Origin: Bacteriovorax sp. PP10
Lineage (GTDB): Bacteria > Bdellovibrionota > Bacteriovoracia > Bacteriovoracales > Bacteriovoracaceae
Length of the DNA: 64,000 bases
Direction of reading: 5' to 3'
NCBI RefSeq assembly: GCF_035013165.1
Contig: NZ_JAYGJQ010000002.1
Span: 186,001 to 250,000 of the forward strand
The position numbers and the translations under genes were made by a program. Under the pieces are notes generated by a model, which worked only from the letters and a program-made list of their open reading frames with translations, did not search any database and was not told the DNA's origin. Below, piece after piece: positions 25,333 to 34,785 of the stretch (position 1 is the first letter of the stretch; each line of letters starts with the position of its first letter).

Positions 25333-26199
25333 ATGAAGTTCATGCTAGCTCTAGCAATACTATCTCTCGCAAATATTGCTCACGCTTTTCCAACTGCACC
25401 GTTTGATGCATTAAAAACTACAATTGATCATAGTGAAAAATCTATGGCAGACGATTATGATTTCGAAGGAATCATTAAGTTGAACAACTGTTCAGGATCT
25501 TTAATTAGATTTGCTGGCCAGCCAATGACTTCAAAGGCGATCGTTCTAACTAACGGTCACTGTTATTCAAAAGGTATGTTTGGTGGAATGCTTCAACCAA
25601 ATGAAGTTGTTTATAACAAAGCTCAAGCTCGTGACATGAAAATCTTCGACAAAGCTATGAAGCTATTTCCTGTTAAAGCAACAAAGGTTCTATACGCTAC
25701 GATGACTAATACAGACATCGCTCTTTATGAATTATCAGAATCGTATGAATCAATTTTATCAAAATACAAAATCGAATCTTTCACACTTGATTCAGTAAGA
25801 CCGTTCGAAGGAACTAGTATTGATATCGTTTCTGGTTTTTGGGATCGCGGATACAGCTGTGAAATCGATGCATTCATCTTCAACTTAAAAGAAGGGGATT
25901 GGATGTTTACGGATTCAATTCGTTACACTAATGGATGCGCTACTGTTGGCGGGACTTCAGGTTCACCAATTATCGCTCGTGGAACTCGTTCGGTGATCGC
26001 GATTAACAATACTGCAAATGAGAATGGTAAATCGTGTGCTGTGAATAATCCATGTGAGATTACTCAAGATGGAAAGGTTACTGTGTTAAAAGATAAGAAG
26101 TATGGTCAACAGACTTACAATATCTATTCATGTCTACGTCCTGACTTCAATATTGATTTATCAATGGCTGGATGTGTTCTTCCGAAACCAAGATCTTAA
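25333..26199 (+). CDS. Secreted trypsin-fold serine protease
   Basis: The 288-residue protein has a Sec signal peptide (ILSLANIAHA-F). The chymotrypsin-fold catalytic triad is recognisable: His76 in LTNGHC, Asp128 in NTDIALYEL and Ser209 in GGTSGSP, where Thr replaces the usual Asp of GDSGGP. Five or more cysteines allow disulfides, fitting a periplasmic or extracellular enzyme. No propeptide is obvious beyond residues 20-40. It follows the tandem barrel genes but has its own start region (AAGGATGG before the ATG) and terminator. A perfect 15-base palindrome at 25276-25290 (CATAAGA-A-TCTTATG) lies upstream and could be a regulator site. The substrate is unknown. Confidence 0.9.
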   Translation: MKFMLALAILSLANIAHAFPTAPFDALKTTIDHSEKSMADDYDFEGIIKLNNCSGSLIRFAGQPMTSKAIVLTNGHCYSKGMFGGMLQPNEVVYNKAQARDMKIFDKAMKLFPVKATKVLYATMTNTDIALYELSESYESILSKYKIESFTLDSVRPFEGTSIDIVSGFWDRGYSCEIDAFIFNLKEGDWMFTDSIRYTNGCATVGGTSGSPIIARGTRSVIAINNTANENGKSCAVNNPCEITQDGKVTVLKDKKYGQQTYNIYSCLRPDFNIDLSMAGCVLPKPRS

Positions 26200-26227
26200 G
26201 TTAATAAGTTACCCTGCAGATATATAG

Positions 26228-26255
26228 GCCAGAGCGAATGCTCTGGCTTTTTTTT
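26228..26255 (+). terminator. Intrinsic terminator after the protease gene
   Basis: GCCAGAG (26228-26234) pairs with CTCTGGC (26241-26247), followed by eight T residues. It sits 15 bases before the convergent trmL stop. Confidence 0.9.
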
Positions 26256-26269
26256 GCCCAAAATTTCAA

Positions 26270-26737
26270 TTAAGTGAAATCAATCTGTCTTAATGCTTCG
26301 TAAGCTGCAGCGGTCGCTGCATTGGCAAGATTTAGTGATCTGATATGTTCAGAGTTCATAGGGAGAGTCACTAGCTGTGAATTGAACTGATCTTTGATCT
26401 CAGTTGGAAGGCCTTTAGTCTCAGAACCAAAAACCAAATAAGAGTCTTTAGTAATCTTCACATCAAACAACGGTTTCGTAGCAAATCTAGAAAACAAAAA
26501 CATCTTATCAGTGGCTGGATTCTCTTTCTCGATAAACTCTTCCCAGTTCTCATAAACTTTTAAACTAACGTACTTCCAATAATCGAGACCAGCACGACGT
26601 ACAGCTTTTTCATCAATGTCGAAAGCGAGTGGTTTAATAAGGATGAGTTCAAGGTCGAGAGCAACCGCAGTTCGGCCGATACTTCCAGTGTTACCAGGAA
26701 TTTCAGGGGCGACTAAAACGATTTTGAATTTGCTCAT
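26270..26737 (-). CDS. trmL: tRNA (cytidine(34)-2'-O)-methyltransferase TrmL
   Basis: TrmL methylates the ribose at the wobble position of leucine tRNAs. The 155-residue SPOUT protein shows the family motifs: VLVAPEIPGNTGSIGRTAVAL at the start, RRAGLDYW near residue 52, FGSETKGLP near 105 and TLPMNSEHIRSLNLANAATAAAYE near the end, where the knot binds S-adenosylmethionine. I place the start at ATG 26737, which gives MSKFKIVLVAPE, the normal family start; the longer frame to 26791 runs into the hairpin after pepA. The ribosome binding site is weak. Confidence 0.92.
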   Translation of the reverse strand: MSKFKIVLVAPEIPGNTGSIGRTAVALDLELILIKPLAFDIDEKAVRRAGLDYWKYVSLKVYENWEEFIEKENPATDKMFLFSRFATKPLFDVKITKDSYLVFGSETKGLPTEIKDQFNSQLVTLPMNSEHIRSLNLANAATAAAYEALRQIDFT

Positions 26738-26765
26738 AAAAAGATCTTTTATTGAAGACGAGAAA

Positions 26766-26789
26766 GGAATGCAGCCGAAGCTGCATTCC
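26766..26789 (-). terminator. UUCG-loop hairpin between pepA and trmL
   Basis: GGAATGCAGC (26766-26775) pairs perfectly with GCTGCATTCC (26780-26789). Read on the reverse strand the loop is TTCG, a very stable tetraloop on a 10-bp stem. Only TTTCTCGTC follows, so termination may be partial and the hairpin may instead protect the pepA transcript end. Confidence 0.55.
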
Positions 26790-26799
26790 AAAGCTCAAT

Positions 26800-28371
26800 C
26801 TATTGTTGTTTTAAGTAATCAACAAGAGTTCTGATAACTAGACCAGAAGCTCCCTTTGGAGAACAGTATGGAAGGTGTCCTTGAGAGTCACCAATACCAG
26901 CGATGTCTAAGTGTGCCCATGAGATACCTGGTTCAACGAAGTATTCAATGAACGCAGCACCTTTAGCAGATCCACCGTTTCCAGATCCACCGATGTTTTT
27001 AAGATCAGCAACGATCGCTTTCATATCATTTTTGTGTTCTTCGATGATTGGAAGTTGCCACATGTATTCGTCAGCATTTTTTGCAGACTTGATTAGAGAG
27101 TCAGCAAGCTTTTGATCGTTTGAGAACAATCCACAAACTTCAGATCCTAATGCTACTAGAACAGCTCCTGTAAGAGTTGCAGCGTCGATTAGAGCGTCTG
27201 GTTTGCTATCGCAAGCGTAGTTAACAACGTCACCAAGAACTAAGCGTCCTTCAGCATCAGTATTTAGGATTTCAACAGTCTTTCCGTTACGAGCTGTAAC
27301 GATTGAATCTGGCATAGTTGCTTTTTCGTTAACAGCGTTGTCAGTCATACCAAGGTAACAAGAAATTTTAACTGGAAGTTGAAGAAGAACTGCAGCTCTG
27401 AAAGCAGCGTATACAGTTGCTGATCCTGCCATGTCGAATTTCATGTTCATCATTGAAGCACCTGGCTTTAATGAATATCCACCTGTATCGAAAGTTAATC
27501 CTTTTCCTACAAGAGCGATGTGACGAGTCTTAGAAGTAGCTTTTGCTGGAGTGTAAGTTAAGTGAACAAGACGAGCTCCGTATTCAGATGCTCTGTTTAC
27601 TGAAAGGAACATTCCCATGTTTTCTTTCTTAAGTTCTGGAACACCAAGAACTTTAATTTTTACACCTTTAAGGTTTTTAGCGTCTTTTTCAATTTCTTTT
27701 GCGTAAGCTTCAGAGTGAAGAAGGTTAGGTGCTTCGTTAACAAAGTCTTTTGCTACACGAATTGATTCGCCAACTTTATGAGCTTCATCGATTGCTGCTT
27801 CAAATTTCTTTGCAGAAGTTTTCTTTTCGTTTGTTAAAAGAACGATCGTTTGTAGCTTTGGAGTTTTCTTAACGCTTAGGTGGCGATCGAAAACATATGA
27901 AGTCATATGTAGTGACTCAACGATAGCAGCTAGAGATTCTTCAGCTTTTCCTTTAACCATGAATCCATCAACGTGGATTGTAGCGTCTTCATATCTTCCA
28001 GAGATTGCTTTATAGATATGAGCGATTTGGCGTCTTACGATTTCTTTAGTTAGTTTATTTTTGTCACCAAGGCCAAGGATGATAGCGCTTTGGCCATTAA
28101 CCAGAGTTAGTGCGAAAGTCTCTCCAACGTCACCTTTGTAGTGTCTTGAAGCTACTGCATGAGTAAAAGCTTCGGTTACTTCTTCTGACCAGTGGTTGTT
28201 TACTAGAACTTTCTCAGTTTTAGCAGCAGTAGCTGGAGCAGCTTTAGTCGTTGCCTTTTTTGTTGTCGTTGCAGTCTTTGCTGCCTTAACTTCTTGTGTC
28301 TTATTGAAACATGCGTAGATGTTTAGTTCAGTGCTTGTTTGACTTGGTGCAAAGCTCAAGTTGATTTTCAT
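26800..28371 (-). CDS. pepA: Leucyl aminopeptidase PepA (M17 family)
   Basis: PepA removes N-terminal residues from peptides using two metal ions in a hexameric cytoplasmic enzyme; some members also bind DNA. The M17 signature NTDAEGRLVLGD is present near residue 375, with the metal and catalytic segments VGKGLTFDTGGYSLKPGASM and KFDMAGSATV before it. An unusual Lys/Ala/Thr-rich insertion (about residues 30-55, AAKTATTTKKATTKAAPATA) interrupts the N-terminal domain. ATG 28371 fits the AGGAA site best (six bases); an adjacent ATG at 28374 would add one Met. It is divergent from the LptF/G permease gene, with about 60 bases between starts. Confidence 0.94.
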   Translation of the reverse strand: MKINLSFAPSQTSTELNIYACFNKTQEVKAAKTATTTKKATTKAAPATAAKTEKVLVNNHWSEEVTEAFTHAVASRHYKGDVGETFALTLVNGQSAIILGLGDKNKLTKEIVRRQIAHIYKAISGRYEDATIHVDGFMVKGKAEESLAAIVESLHMTSYVFDRHLSVKKTPKLQTIVLLTNEKKTSAKKFEAAIDEAHKVGESIRVAKDFVNEAPNLLHSEAYAKEIEKDAKNLKGVKIKVLGVPELKKENMGMFLSVNRASEYGARLVHLTYTPAKATSKTRHIALVGKGLTFDTGGYSLKPGASMMNMKFDMAGSATVYAAFRAAVLLQLPVKISCYLGMTDNAVNEKATMPDSIVTARNGKTVEILNTDAEGRLVLGDVVNYACDSKPDALIDAATLTGAVLVALGSEVCGLFSNDQKLADSLIKSAKNADEYMWQLPIIEEHKNDMKAIVADLKNIGGSGNGGSAKGAAFIEYFVEPGISWAHLDIAGIGDSQGHLPYCSPKGASGLVIRTLVDYLKQQ

Positions 28372-28431
28372 CATGACTTCCTATGTTTTTGATGTTTAAA
28401 AAATTGTATTCGAGCTAAAATAGCACAGTCT

Positions 28432-29628
28432 ATGATAAAAGTAACTACCAGGTATTTAGCGTCCAATTTTATTCCACCCTTTATGATAGGGTTCGTTTTC
28501 TTCGTGGCCTTCCTCATTACATTTTATATGTTCAGGATCATCTCCCTGATAGTTACTAAAAGTATAGAAGTGGGAATCGTTCTGGAAATGGTATTAAATT
28601 TAAGTGTTTCGTTCTTCCCATTGGCCGCTCCTCTGGCCGTCTTTTTTGCAACGATCTACACGCTCAATAAATTAAGCGATGACTCAGAAATCATTGCGAT
28701 GCGCTCTTTTGGGATTACTAAGTTTAAAATTTATCAGCCTTTCTTAATCGTCAGCTTGCTTATTGGCCTAACAATTTTTGCCTTAAGCAGTGTTTATATC
28801 CCCAAGGCCAATGGTAACTTCAAAAATACAATTGTGAAGCTGACTTCAACGGGAATGTTAACCAGTATTAAATCAGGACAGTTTTTTACTGATATTCCCA
28901 ATGCTACTTTGTTTGCTGAGAATGTTTCTGAAGATGGAGATAACTTTGAAGAAGTTTTTCTTCATGTAAAAGATAAAGACAGTAGTGACCTGGCAAAGAA
29001 AACTGGTGAACAACGAATTATCTTCGCGAACAAAGGTTCACTAATTAAGCTTTATGCGAATGCCACTCAAGCACCTAGCTTGAGACTACATTTGACTGAT
29101 GGAAATATTATTAAAATAAATTCGGAAGGAGATCAGATCGAAAAGATTCTTTTTCAGGAGTATGACTTTCCTGTTTTTAGCGCCGAGATGTCTTCAAGTA
29201 TGCTGGATAAAGACAGCATGAAAACGAATTCTGAATTAGCAAAAATAATTGAAACGCGCCAGAAAGACTATACTTACAATGATCGTTTTCCTCCTAAAAA
29301 TGACATAGAAAAAAGAGATAGAGCAGAGGCCCGCAAAACAATTGTTAAATCGCAAATTGAATACTTCGGGCGATTCATTATTGTGCCTCAGATTGTCTTT
29401 TTTGTTCTGCTTGGATTCTCATTGGGAATTAAGAAGGGAAGAGGATCGACGAGCAATAATTCAATCCGCGCGATCGTCATTTTGTTAAGCTATTATGGAA
29501 TTTACTTTTTTGGATTAAGTCTTGCCCAAAGAGGAGTACTAAGTGCGCCTCTTGCGAGTTTCACACCTAGTGTCCTTTTAGGATTAATTTCAATTTATTA
29601 TTTTAGAAAGTTAGATTGGGTCGGTTAA
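28432..29628 (+). CDS. LptF/LptG family permease of lipopolysaccharide export
   Basis: LptF and LptG pair with the ATPase LptB to lift lipopolysaccharide from the inner membrane to the periplasmic bridge. The 398-residue protein has the family plan: three N-terminal transmembrane helices, with PLAVFFATIYTLNKLSDDSEIIAMRSFGI carrying the conserved DSE and G residues after helix 2-3, a large periplasmic beta-jellyroll domain (about 130-270) and three C-terminal helices. A partner LptF/G is usually adjacent but is not seen here, so it must lie elsewhere. It ends three bases from the convergent RodZ-like gene, and a terminator spans the junction. Confidence 0.85.
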   Translation: MIKVTTRYLASNFIPPFMIGFVFFVAFLITFYMFRIISLIVTKSIEVGIVLEMVLNLSVSFFPLAAPLAVFFATIYTLNKLSDDSEIIAMRSFGITKFKIYQPFLIVSLLIGLTIFALSSVYIPKANGNFKNTIVKLTSTGMLTSIKSGQFFTDIPNATLFAENVSEDGDNFEEVFLHVKDKDSSDLAKKTGEQRIIFANKGSLIKLYANATQAPSLRLHLTDGNIIKINSEGDQIEKILFQEYDFPVFSAEMSSSMLDKDSMKTNSELAKIIETRQKDYTYNDRFPPKNDIEKRDRAEARKTIVKSQIEYFGRFIIVPQIVFFVLLGFSLGIKKGRGSTSNNSIRAIVILLSYYGIYFFGLSLAQRGVLSAPLASFTPSVLLGLISIYYFRKLDWVG

Positions 29629-29660
29629 GACTATAAGTTCTTAGTCTTAACCGGAGTTTT
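29622..29660 (+). terminator. Intrinsic terminator spanning a convergent gene junction
   Basis: CGGTTAAGACTA (29622-29633) pairs perfectly with TAGTCTTAACCG (29642-29653), followed by GAGTTTTTG. The stem contains the stop codon of the LptF/G permease and the last codons of the RodZ-like gene, so it ends rightward transcription from inside the neighbour's coding sequence. Confidence 0.75.
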
Positions 29661-30857
29661 TGTTGCTTCAGCAGCTGGTGCTGGAGTTACAGGAGTCTTT
29701 GTTTTGGCCTGATTCTCTTTTAAGAAGTCATCACTTGTCACAACTGTTCCATCATCCTGGAAAACAAATAGTGGGGCCAGGTATTTAGTTTTTAACTCTT
29801 CAGGAATAACTAGATTCTTCACACCTGATTTATTAGTCGCATTTAGATTGATTAACTTATTGTTGTAGAAAACTTTAAGCGAGTGTGTGTTTCCAAGAAA
29901 CAGACGAATCACTTTTCCACTTAGAAAAAGAGTTCTGCCCTGGCGTAAAACAAATTTCTTAATGTCTTTGTCGTCAACTTTGTAAGTTAACCATGATTCA
30001 CCTTCACTTGCATTGATGAAAATATTTTCAGTTCCTTTCACCGGCTGAATTCTGTATTTCGCTGGAAGTAATTCTTTTTGATCAGCTTCAGACATTGAAG
30101 TGTCTTCAACGTATTGTTTTTCACCGATAGAAATAGTCTTCAGGTTGATGTCGTTAACTGTGACATCTGTATTTTTTTGGTTCTTATCCTGAATTAAATT
30201 AACCTGAATGGGCTCTTCAATTTTAGGTTCAACTACAACTGGTTTTTGAGCAGGTTTTGGTGCTGGGTCTCTTTTCTTATGAAGAGTCGTTAGAACTTCA
30301 GGGAGTTTGGTTTCAGACTCTTCTGAAGACTTCTGAATAAAGTTCTTAATGTTAAAACCTACAACTCCGACGATTAAAACTACAACAGCAGCTTTTGCCA
30401 GGAAAAGAGTTGAAGAAGCTGTGACTGATTTGACTGTTTCAAGTGGAGTCGAAGCAATTGCCGATAAAGTATTTCTAGCAGTCTCTGTTCTCATTTCTTT
30501 GTTAGGAATAACAGTCGCTGTTTTATTTTCTTTTTTAGCGTAGGCCATATCAAGAAGGTGAAGTGCCAATTCCTGATCCATGTTTAAGATCTTACTAGTC
30601 GACTTGATAAAGCCTCTTACGTAAGTCTTGCTTGGAAGTTTATCGAACTGATCTGCCTCAAGGCATTCAAGTAAGCCGATGTGGATCTTGGTTTGTTGCG
30701 AAATCACTTTTAAGCTTAGACCTTTTTCTTCTCTCTTAGTTTTCACTAAGCGACCGATAGTCATGCTCTCGTCAACAACAGAAGCAGCAACGGGAGTTGT
30801 ATGCTCTGTAGGGTTAGTTTCTTCTGTTTTTGTTTCGTCTGTATTGTTTTCTGTCAT
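29631..30857 (-). CDS. RodZ-like helix-turn-helix membrane protein
   Basis: RodZ links the MreB cytoskeleton to the cell-wall machinery. The 408-residue protein has the characteristic plan: an N-terminal cytoplasmic helix-turn-helix (about 30-105, SMTIGRLVKTKREEKGLSLKVIS and YVRGFIKSTSKILNMD), a transmembrane helix (about 155-178, LFLAKAAVVVLIVGVVGF), a proline/lysine-rich linker and a C-terminal DUF4115-type domain (about 270-370, SWLTYKVDDKDIKKFVLRQG). A further Thr/Ala/Lys-rich tail ends the protein. Bacterial RodZ is found in this same order next to a PilF-like TPR protein, which supports the assignment. Confidence 0.85.
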   Translation of the reverse strand: MTENNTDETKTEETNPTEHTTPVAASVVDESMTIGRLVKTKREEKGLSLKVISQQTKIHIGLLECLEADQFDKLPSKTYVRGFIKSTSKILNMDQELALHLLDMAYAKKENKTATVIPNKEMRTETARNTLSAIASTPLETVKSVTASSTLFLAKAAVVVLIVGVVGFNIKNFIQKSSEESETKLPEVLTTLHKKRDPAPKPAQKPVVVEPKIEEPIQVNLIQDKNQKNTDVTVNDINLKTISIGEKQYVEDTSMSEADQKELLPAKYRIQPVKGTENIFINASEGESWLTYKVDDKDIKKFVLRQGRTLFLSGKVIRLFLGNTHSLKVFYNNKLINLNATNKSGVKNLVIPEELKTKYLAPLFVFQDDGTVVTSDDFLKENQAKTKTPVTPAPAAEATKTPVKTKNL

Positions 30858-30862
30858 AATTT

Positions 30863-31705
30863 TTAAAAGTTTGGAGTCTCTACTGATTGATTCTGTCTGA
30901 TCACTTCAGTCTGAGTTGCCCTTGTTGTTGGAGTATCGTCGTTATTATTAAGTTTTTTTAGTTGAATTCCGGCCATTGTACCGTAACGGCCTGATGAGAA
31001 TTTTTCCATGATTTCCTGAAACTTTCTTTTCGCTTCAGTCGTTCTGTTTAAGTTTACGAGAGTCATTGCTTGTTGGTACTGAGGAGCAGGATCACTTACA
31101 CAAGTTCCTTTTCCTGATTCTTTGAAAGCATCAAGAGCTTGTTTGTAACGGAACTCTTCAGAATACATTTCACCAAGTTTGAAGTGAGCAGGGCAGTAGT
31201 CTAATTTTTCTTTAATTGATTTTGCCAGAAACTCGAAAGCTTCACGACGGTCACCTTCTTTAAGTGAAAGAAGCCCAAGGTTGTAATAGTTTCTGTATTG
31301 ATTAGGAAAAGTTAAATCTTTAAGCGCATATTCAAATTGAATGCGAGCTTCTTTCAATCTATTTTTTTCCATGTAGATTGAACCAAGATTTAAATGGGCG
31401 TCGCTATTTTTCTCATCCAGAGAGATCGCAGCTTTTAGTTCCTGCTCAGCAAGTTCTGGTTGATCTCTAAAATAATAGGCCATGCCTAAATTATTTCTAG
31501 CTTTACTGTCTTTTGGATTAAGCTCTTTTGATTTCATCAAGTACGCCAGCGCTTGGGCGTAGTTTTTCTTCACTAACTCGTTAGTGCCTTGACCGTAATA
31601 AACCTCGGCCTTCTTTTCTTCCGGTGTCTGGTCTTTAAGTTGATTGCTTGAACAAGAAGAAATAGTTAACACTAAAAGTGTTACCAAAAACGCTTTGATT
31701 TCCAT
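30863..31705 (-). CDS. TPR lipoprotein, PilF/PilW-like
   Basis: The product (280 residues from ATG 31705, preceded by GAGGAT) starts with a lipobox ISSC at Cys18 and then has four to six tetratricopeptide repeats: YYGQGTNELVKKNYAQALAYLMKSKELNPKD, ARNNLGMAYYFRDQPELAEQELKAAISL, AHLNLGSIYMEKNRLKEARIQFEYAL and later units. PilF/PilW lipoproteins of this type help the PilQ secretin assemble in the outer membrane. The position between an RlmD-like methyltransferase gene and a RodZ-like gene mirrors the Pseudomonas-type order with an RNA methylase, pilF and rodZ. An in-frame codon at 31726 would add seven residues before the signal and is unlikely. Confidence 0.82.
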   Translation of the reverse strand: MEIKAFLVTLLVLTISSCSSNQLKDQTPEEKKAEVYYGQGTNELVKKNYAQALAYLMKSKELNPKDSKARNNLGMAYYFRDQPELAEQELKAAISLDEKNSDAHLNLGSIYMEKNRLKEARIQFEYALKDLTFPNQYRNYYNLGLLSLKEGDRREAFEFLAKSIKEKLDYCPAHFKLGEMYSEEFRYKQALDAFKESGKGTCVSDPAPQYQQAMTLVNLNRTTEAKRKFQEIMEKFSSGRYGTMAGIQLKKLNNNDDTPTTRATQTEVIRQNQSVETPNF

Positions 31706-31748
31706 AAAAAGATCCTCACATCCCAATCCATTAGAATATGATTATATT

Positions 31749-32876
31749 TTAAGCGTTATTAGGTCTTCTTGTAAATATACCAATAGTTTCAAAATGCTGA
31801 GTTGATGGGAAAAGATCGAATATTTCAACGCTTTTTAGCTCGTAATTGTTCAAAATCCCCAATGTATCGCGAGTAAAACTAGTAGCTTCACAGGCAATGA
31901 AAATAAATCCATCTGGCTTAAATTCATTTAGAAATTCATTGAGATTTTTTAATCCCGAGCGTGGTGGGTCGATAATAAGCCAATTTGGACGAGGATATCC
32001 TTCTGCTTTAAGAGCAATTAACTTTTTAATCGCATTTGGATCGTATAAATCCAGCGAATAGAACTTCTGATGCCCTGAAGGTTGAGGAGTCGTACGGTAT
32101 TTATCTACTACTAAAGTAGGATTTCTAAATTTTACAGACAGGTTTCCGTTTCCACCGAATAGATCGTAAACAACGGCCTTGTGTGGAATAAGCTCAGCAG
32201 CTTTTTTCTCTACCCAGTGGCGAAGTTTTTCGTTCATTTCAGAGTTTACTTGAGTGAATCCACCATTGGCATATGGACGGTTAACTGACACTTTTACGTT
32301 GTGTCCACCAAGGTTGTTGTCTTTTGAATATAATTCTAAATGTCCTTTTGCTGGTTCTTTTTCAACCAGTCTTAGCCATGCATTGTTTGTGTAAATTGCA
32401 CGCAATTCATAAGCAACACTTGGGTCGATGATCTTACAATCAGGTACAGGAACGATTTCGTTCTTGTAGTTCATAAGTCCCAGAACTCTTTTCTTTTTAT
32501 CGTAGTGAAGTTGAATGCGGTTTCTGTAACCCAGACGTCTTTTTGCCTTATGGAAAGTCACATCGATTTCAGGGAATTTAAACATATGGCGTTTAAGCGC
32601 GTTCTTTTTAAACTCAACTTCTTTTTCGTAAGTTGTATGTTGGTAATCGCACCCATTACATTGAGCGTAGTGAGGGCAATCTGGAGTTTTTCTGTCAGCT
32701 GATGGAGCTGTCACTTCAGTTAAAACTGCGAACTGAACACCTTTTTTCTTTGAAAAAACGTCAGCTACTCCAACTTCACCAGGAAGAGTTTTCTTAATAA
32801 ATGTAACAGCGGCTTCTTCTTTAAATACGCCTTGTCCAATTGGGTCAATATGTTCTATTTTAAAGTCTATTTTCAT
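31749..32876 (-). CDS. RlmD/TrmA-type RNA (uracil-5-)-methyltransferase
   Basis: The 375-residue protein has an N-terminal TRAM domain followed by an iron-sulfur motif: Cys67, Cys73 and Cys76 (C-x5-C-x2-C) with Cys147, the spacing of RlmD. The S-adenosylmethionine site VYDLFGGNGNLSVKF, the IDPPRSGL motif, the catalytic cysteine region IACEAT and the base region TQHFETIGIF are all present. It should form 5-methyluridine in 23S rRNA or tRNA. The exact target (RlmD position versus another) cannot be read from sequence, and the family has many paralogues. It is divergent from lepA, about 86 bases between starts. Confidence 0.85.
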   Translation of the reverse strand: MKIDFKIEHIDPIGQGVFKEEAAVTFIKKTLPGEVGVADVFSKKKGVQFAVLTEVTAPSADRKTPDCPHYAQCNGCDYQHTTYEKEVEFKKNALKRHMFKFPEIDVTFHKAKRRLGYRNRIQLHYDKKKRVLGLMNYKNEIVPVPDCKIIDPSVAYELRAIYTNNAWLRLVEKEPAKGHLELYSKDNNLGGHNVKVSVNRPYANGGFTQVNSEMNEKLRHWVEKKAAELIPHKAVVYDLFGGNGNLSVKFRNPTLVVDKYRTTPQPSGHQKFYSLDLYDPNAIKKLIALKAEGYPRPNWLIIDPPRSGLKNLNEFLNEFKPDGFIFIACEATSFTRDTLGILNNYELKSVEIFDLFPSTQHFETIGIFTRRPNNA

Positions 32877-32962
32877 GAAAGTTACCTTTGGTCTTGTATA
32901 TAAAAATTCAATTTTTAAGTTTCTAGTGATATCGTGATTTCTATCTTTTATTTTAGGGTTAT

Positions 32963-34762
32963 ATGGATCAAAAATTTATTCGCAATTTTTCAATCATCGC
33001 TCACATCGATCACGGTAAGTCGACACTTGCTGACCGTATTATGGAAGCAACGAACGCCGTAAGTAACCGCGAGAAAAAAGACCGCCTGCTCGACAATATG
33101 GATTTAGAGCGCGAACGCGGTATTACAATTAAAGCTCAGGCTGTTCGTATCCCTTATAAGGCGCAGGATGGCAATACCTATTATTTTAATTTGATAGATA
33201 CTCCGGGACACGTAGATTTCTCCTATGAAGTTTCGCGTTCTTTGGCCTCATGTGATGGTGCTTTACTGGTTGTAGATGCCTCTCAAGGGGTGGAAGCTCA
33301 GACACTGGCCAACGTTTACATGGCCCTGGAGCACGACCTGGAAATTATCCCGGTTATTAACAAAATTGATTTACCCCACGCCGACGTTGAACGCGTGAAA
33401 AAAGAAGTTGAAGATATTATTGGAATCGACACGAGTGAAGCTTGTGAAGTTTCGGCAAAGAGTGGAATTGGAATTGAGAATCTTTTAGAGCAAATTGTAA
33501 AAAGAATCCCACCTCCAGTTGGAACTCCTCAAAACGATCTTCAATGTTTAATTTTCGATTCTTGGTTTGATACATACCAAGGTGTAGTGATTTTAGTTCG
33601 TGTTGTTGAAGGGACTTTAAAAAGACGTGAAAAAGTCTGGCTGAAAAATGCTGGAATGGAATATGAAGTTTTAAAACTTGCAGTGAACTCGCCATTCTTT
33701 ACAGAAGTGGATGAACTAACTGCTGGTGAAGTAGGGATGGTTATCTGTGGTATTAAAACTATTCGTGACGTTAATGTTGGTGATACTATTGTTCATGCCA
33801 ACAAAAAAGAGACTCCAAATGTTCCGGGATATGTGGAAGTAAAACCCATGGTATTCTGCGGGATTTTCCCAGTCGAAGCTACTGACTATGAAAACCTTCG
33901 CGACGCTCTTGAAAAACTCGCTCTTAACGATGCTTCATTTACATACGAACCAGAAAGTTCGGCAGCTCTTGGATTTGGATTCCGTTGTGGATTCTTAGGT
34001 CTTCTTCACATGAACATTGTTCAGGAAAGACTAGAGCGTGAGTTCGGATTACTTTTAATTTCAACAGCGCCATCGGTAAGTTTTAAAATTCTAAAAACTG
34101 ATGGAACTGAACTGACGATTTCTAATCCAAGTGAAATGCCTGAACCAGGTGAGATTGAATCTGTAAGTGAGCCAATGGTTGAACTTTCAATTCACGTTCC
34201 CAACGAATACGTTGGAAGAATGATCACTTTATGTGAAGAACGTCGTGGATTCCAGAAGGAGATTAAGTACATCACCGCTGATAGAGTTCAGGTTATTTAC
34301 AATCTTCCTTTGAGTGAAATGGTTTTTGATTTCTATGACAAATTAAAGGGTCTAACTAAAGGTTACGCGTCGATGGATTATGAATTCAAAGACTACGCCA
34401 TCGCTGACCTGGTAAAAGTTGATATTCTCTTGAACGGGGATAAAGTTGATGCCCTTTCAATTATTTGTCACCGCGACAATTCTTTCTGGAAAGGTCGCGA
34501 CTTGGTGCAAAAACTTCAAAAATTAATTGATCGTCAGCAATTTGATGTTGCGGTTCAAGCCGCAATTGGTGCTAAAATAGTTGCAAGAGAAACGATCAAG
34601 GCCTTACGCAAGAACGTACTTGCGAAATGTTATGGGGGAGATATCTCTCGTAAGCGTAAACTTCTTGAAAAACAGAAGGAAGGTAAAAAACGCATGAAGA
34701 TGGTAGGATCGGTTGAAGTTCCTCAAGAAGCGTTCCTTGCAGTTTTGAAAACGGATGAATAG
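32963..34762 (+). CDS. lepA: Elongation factor 4 / LepA GTPase
   Basis: LepA is a ribosome-dependent GTPase active in back-translocation and translation initiation under stress. The 599-residue length is exactly that of the family. The G domain begins [21 protein letters not shown], with G3 DTPGHVDFS and G4 NKIDLPHAD; the elongation-factor-like domains II, III and V follow; and the LepA-specific C-terminal domain ends [21 protein letters not shown]. An AGGG site precedes the ATG. It begins a rightward set with the unknown gene at 34786, 23 bases downstream. Confidence 0.98.
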   Translation: MDQKFIRNFSIIAHIDHGKSTLADRIMEATNAVSNREKKDRLLDNMDLERERGITIKAQAVRIPYKAQDGNTYYFNLIDTPGHVDFSYEVSRSLASCDGALLVVDASQGVEAQTLANVYMALEHDLEIIPVINKIDLPHADVERVKKEVEDIIGIDTSEACEVSAKSGIGIENLLEQIVKRIPPPVGTPQNDLQCLIFDSWFDTYQGVVILVRVVEGTLKRREKVWLKNAGMEYEVLKLAVNSPFFTEVDELTAGEVGMVICGIKTIRDVNVGDTIVHANKKETPNVPGYVEVKPMVFCGIFPVEATDYENLRDALEKLALNDASFTYEPESSAALGFGFRCGFLGLLHMNIVQERLEREFGLLLISTAPSVSFKILKTDGTELTISNPSEMPEPGEIESVSEPMVELSIHVPNEYVGRMITLCEERRGFQKEIKYITADRVQVIYNLPLSEMVFDFYDKLKGLTKGYASMDYEFKDYAIADLVKVDILLNGDKVDALSIICHRDNSFWKGRDLVQKLQKLIDRQQFDVAVQAAIGAKIVARETIKALRKNVLAKCYGGDISRKRKLLEKQKEGKKRMKMVGSVEVPQEAFLAVLKTDE

Positions 34763-34785
34763 TTAAAGGTCACATAAAGGATTAT

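Noticed and set aside
26737-26791. Longer start for trmL at 26791.
   Set aside because: It runs into the hairpin after pepA, and family members begin at the equivalent of MSKFKIVLVAPE.
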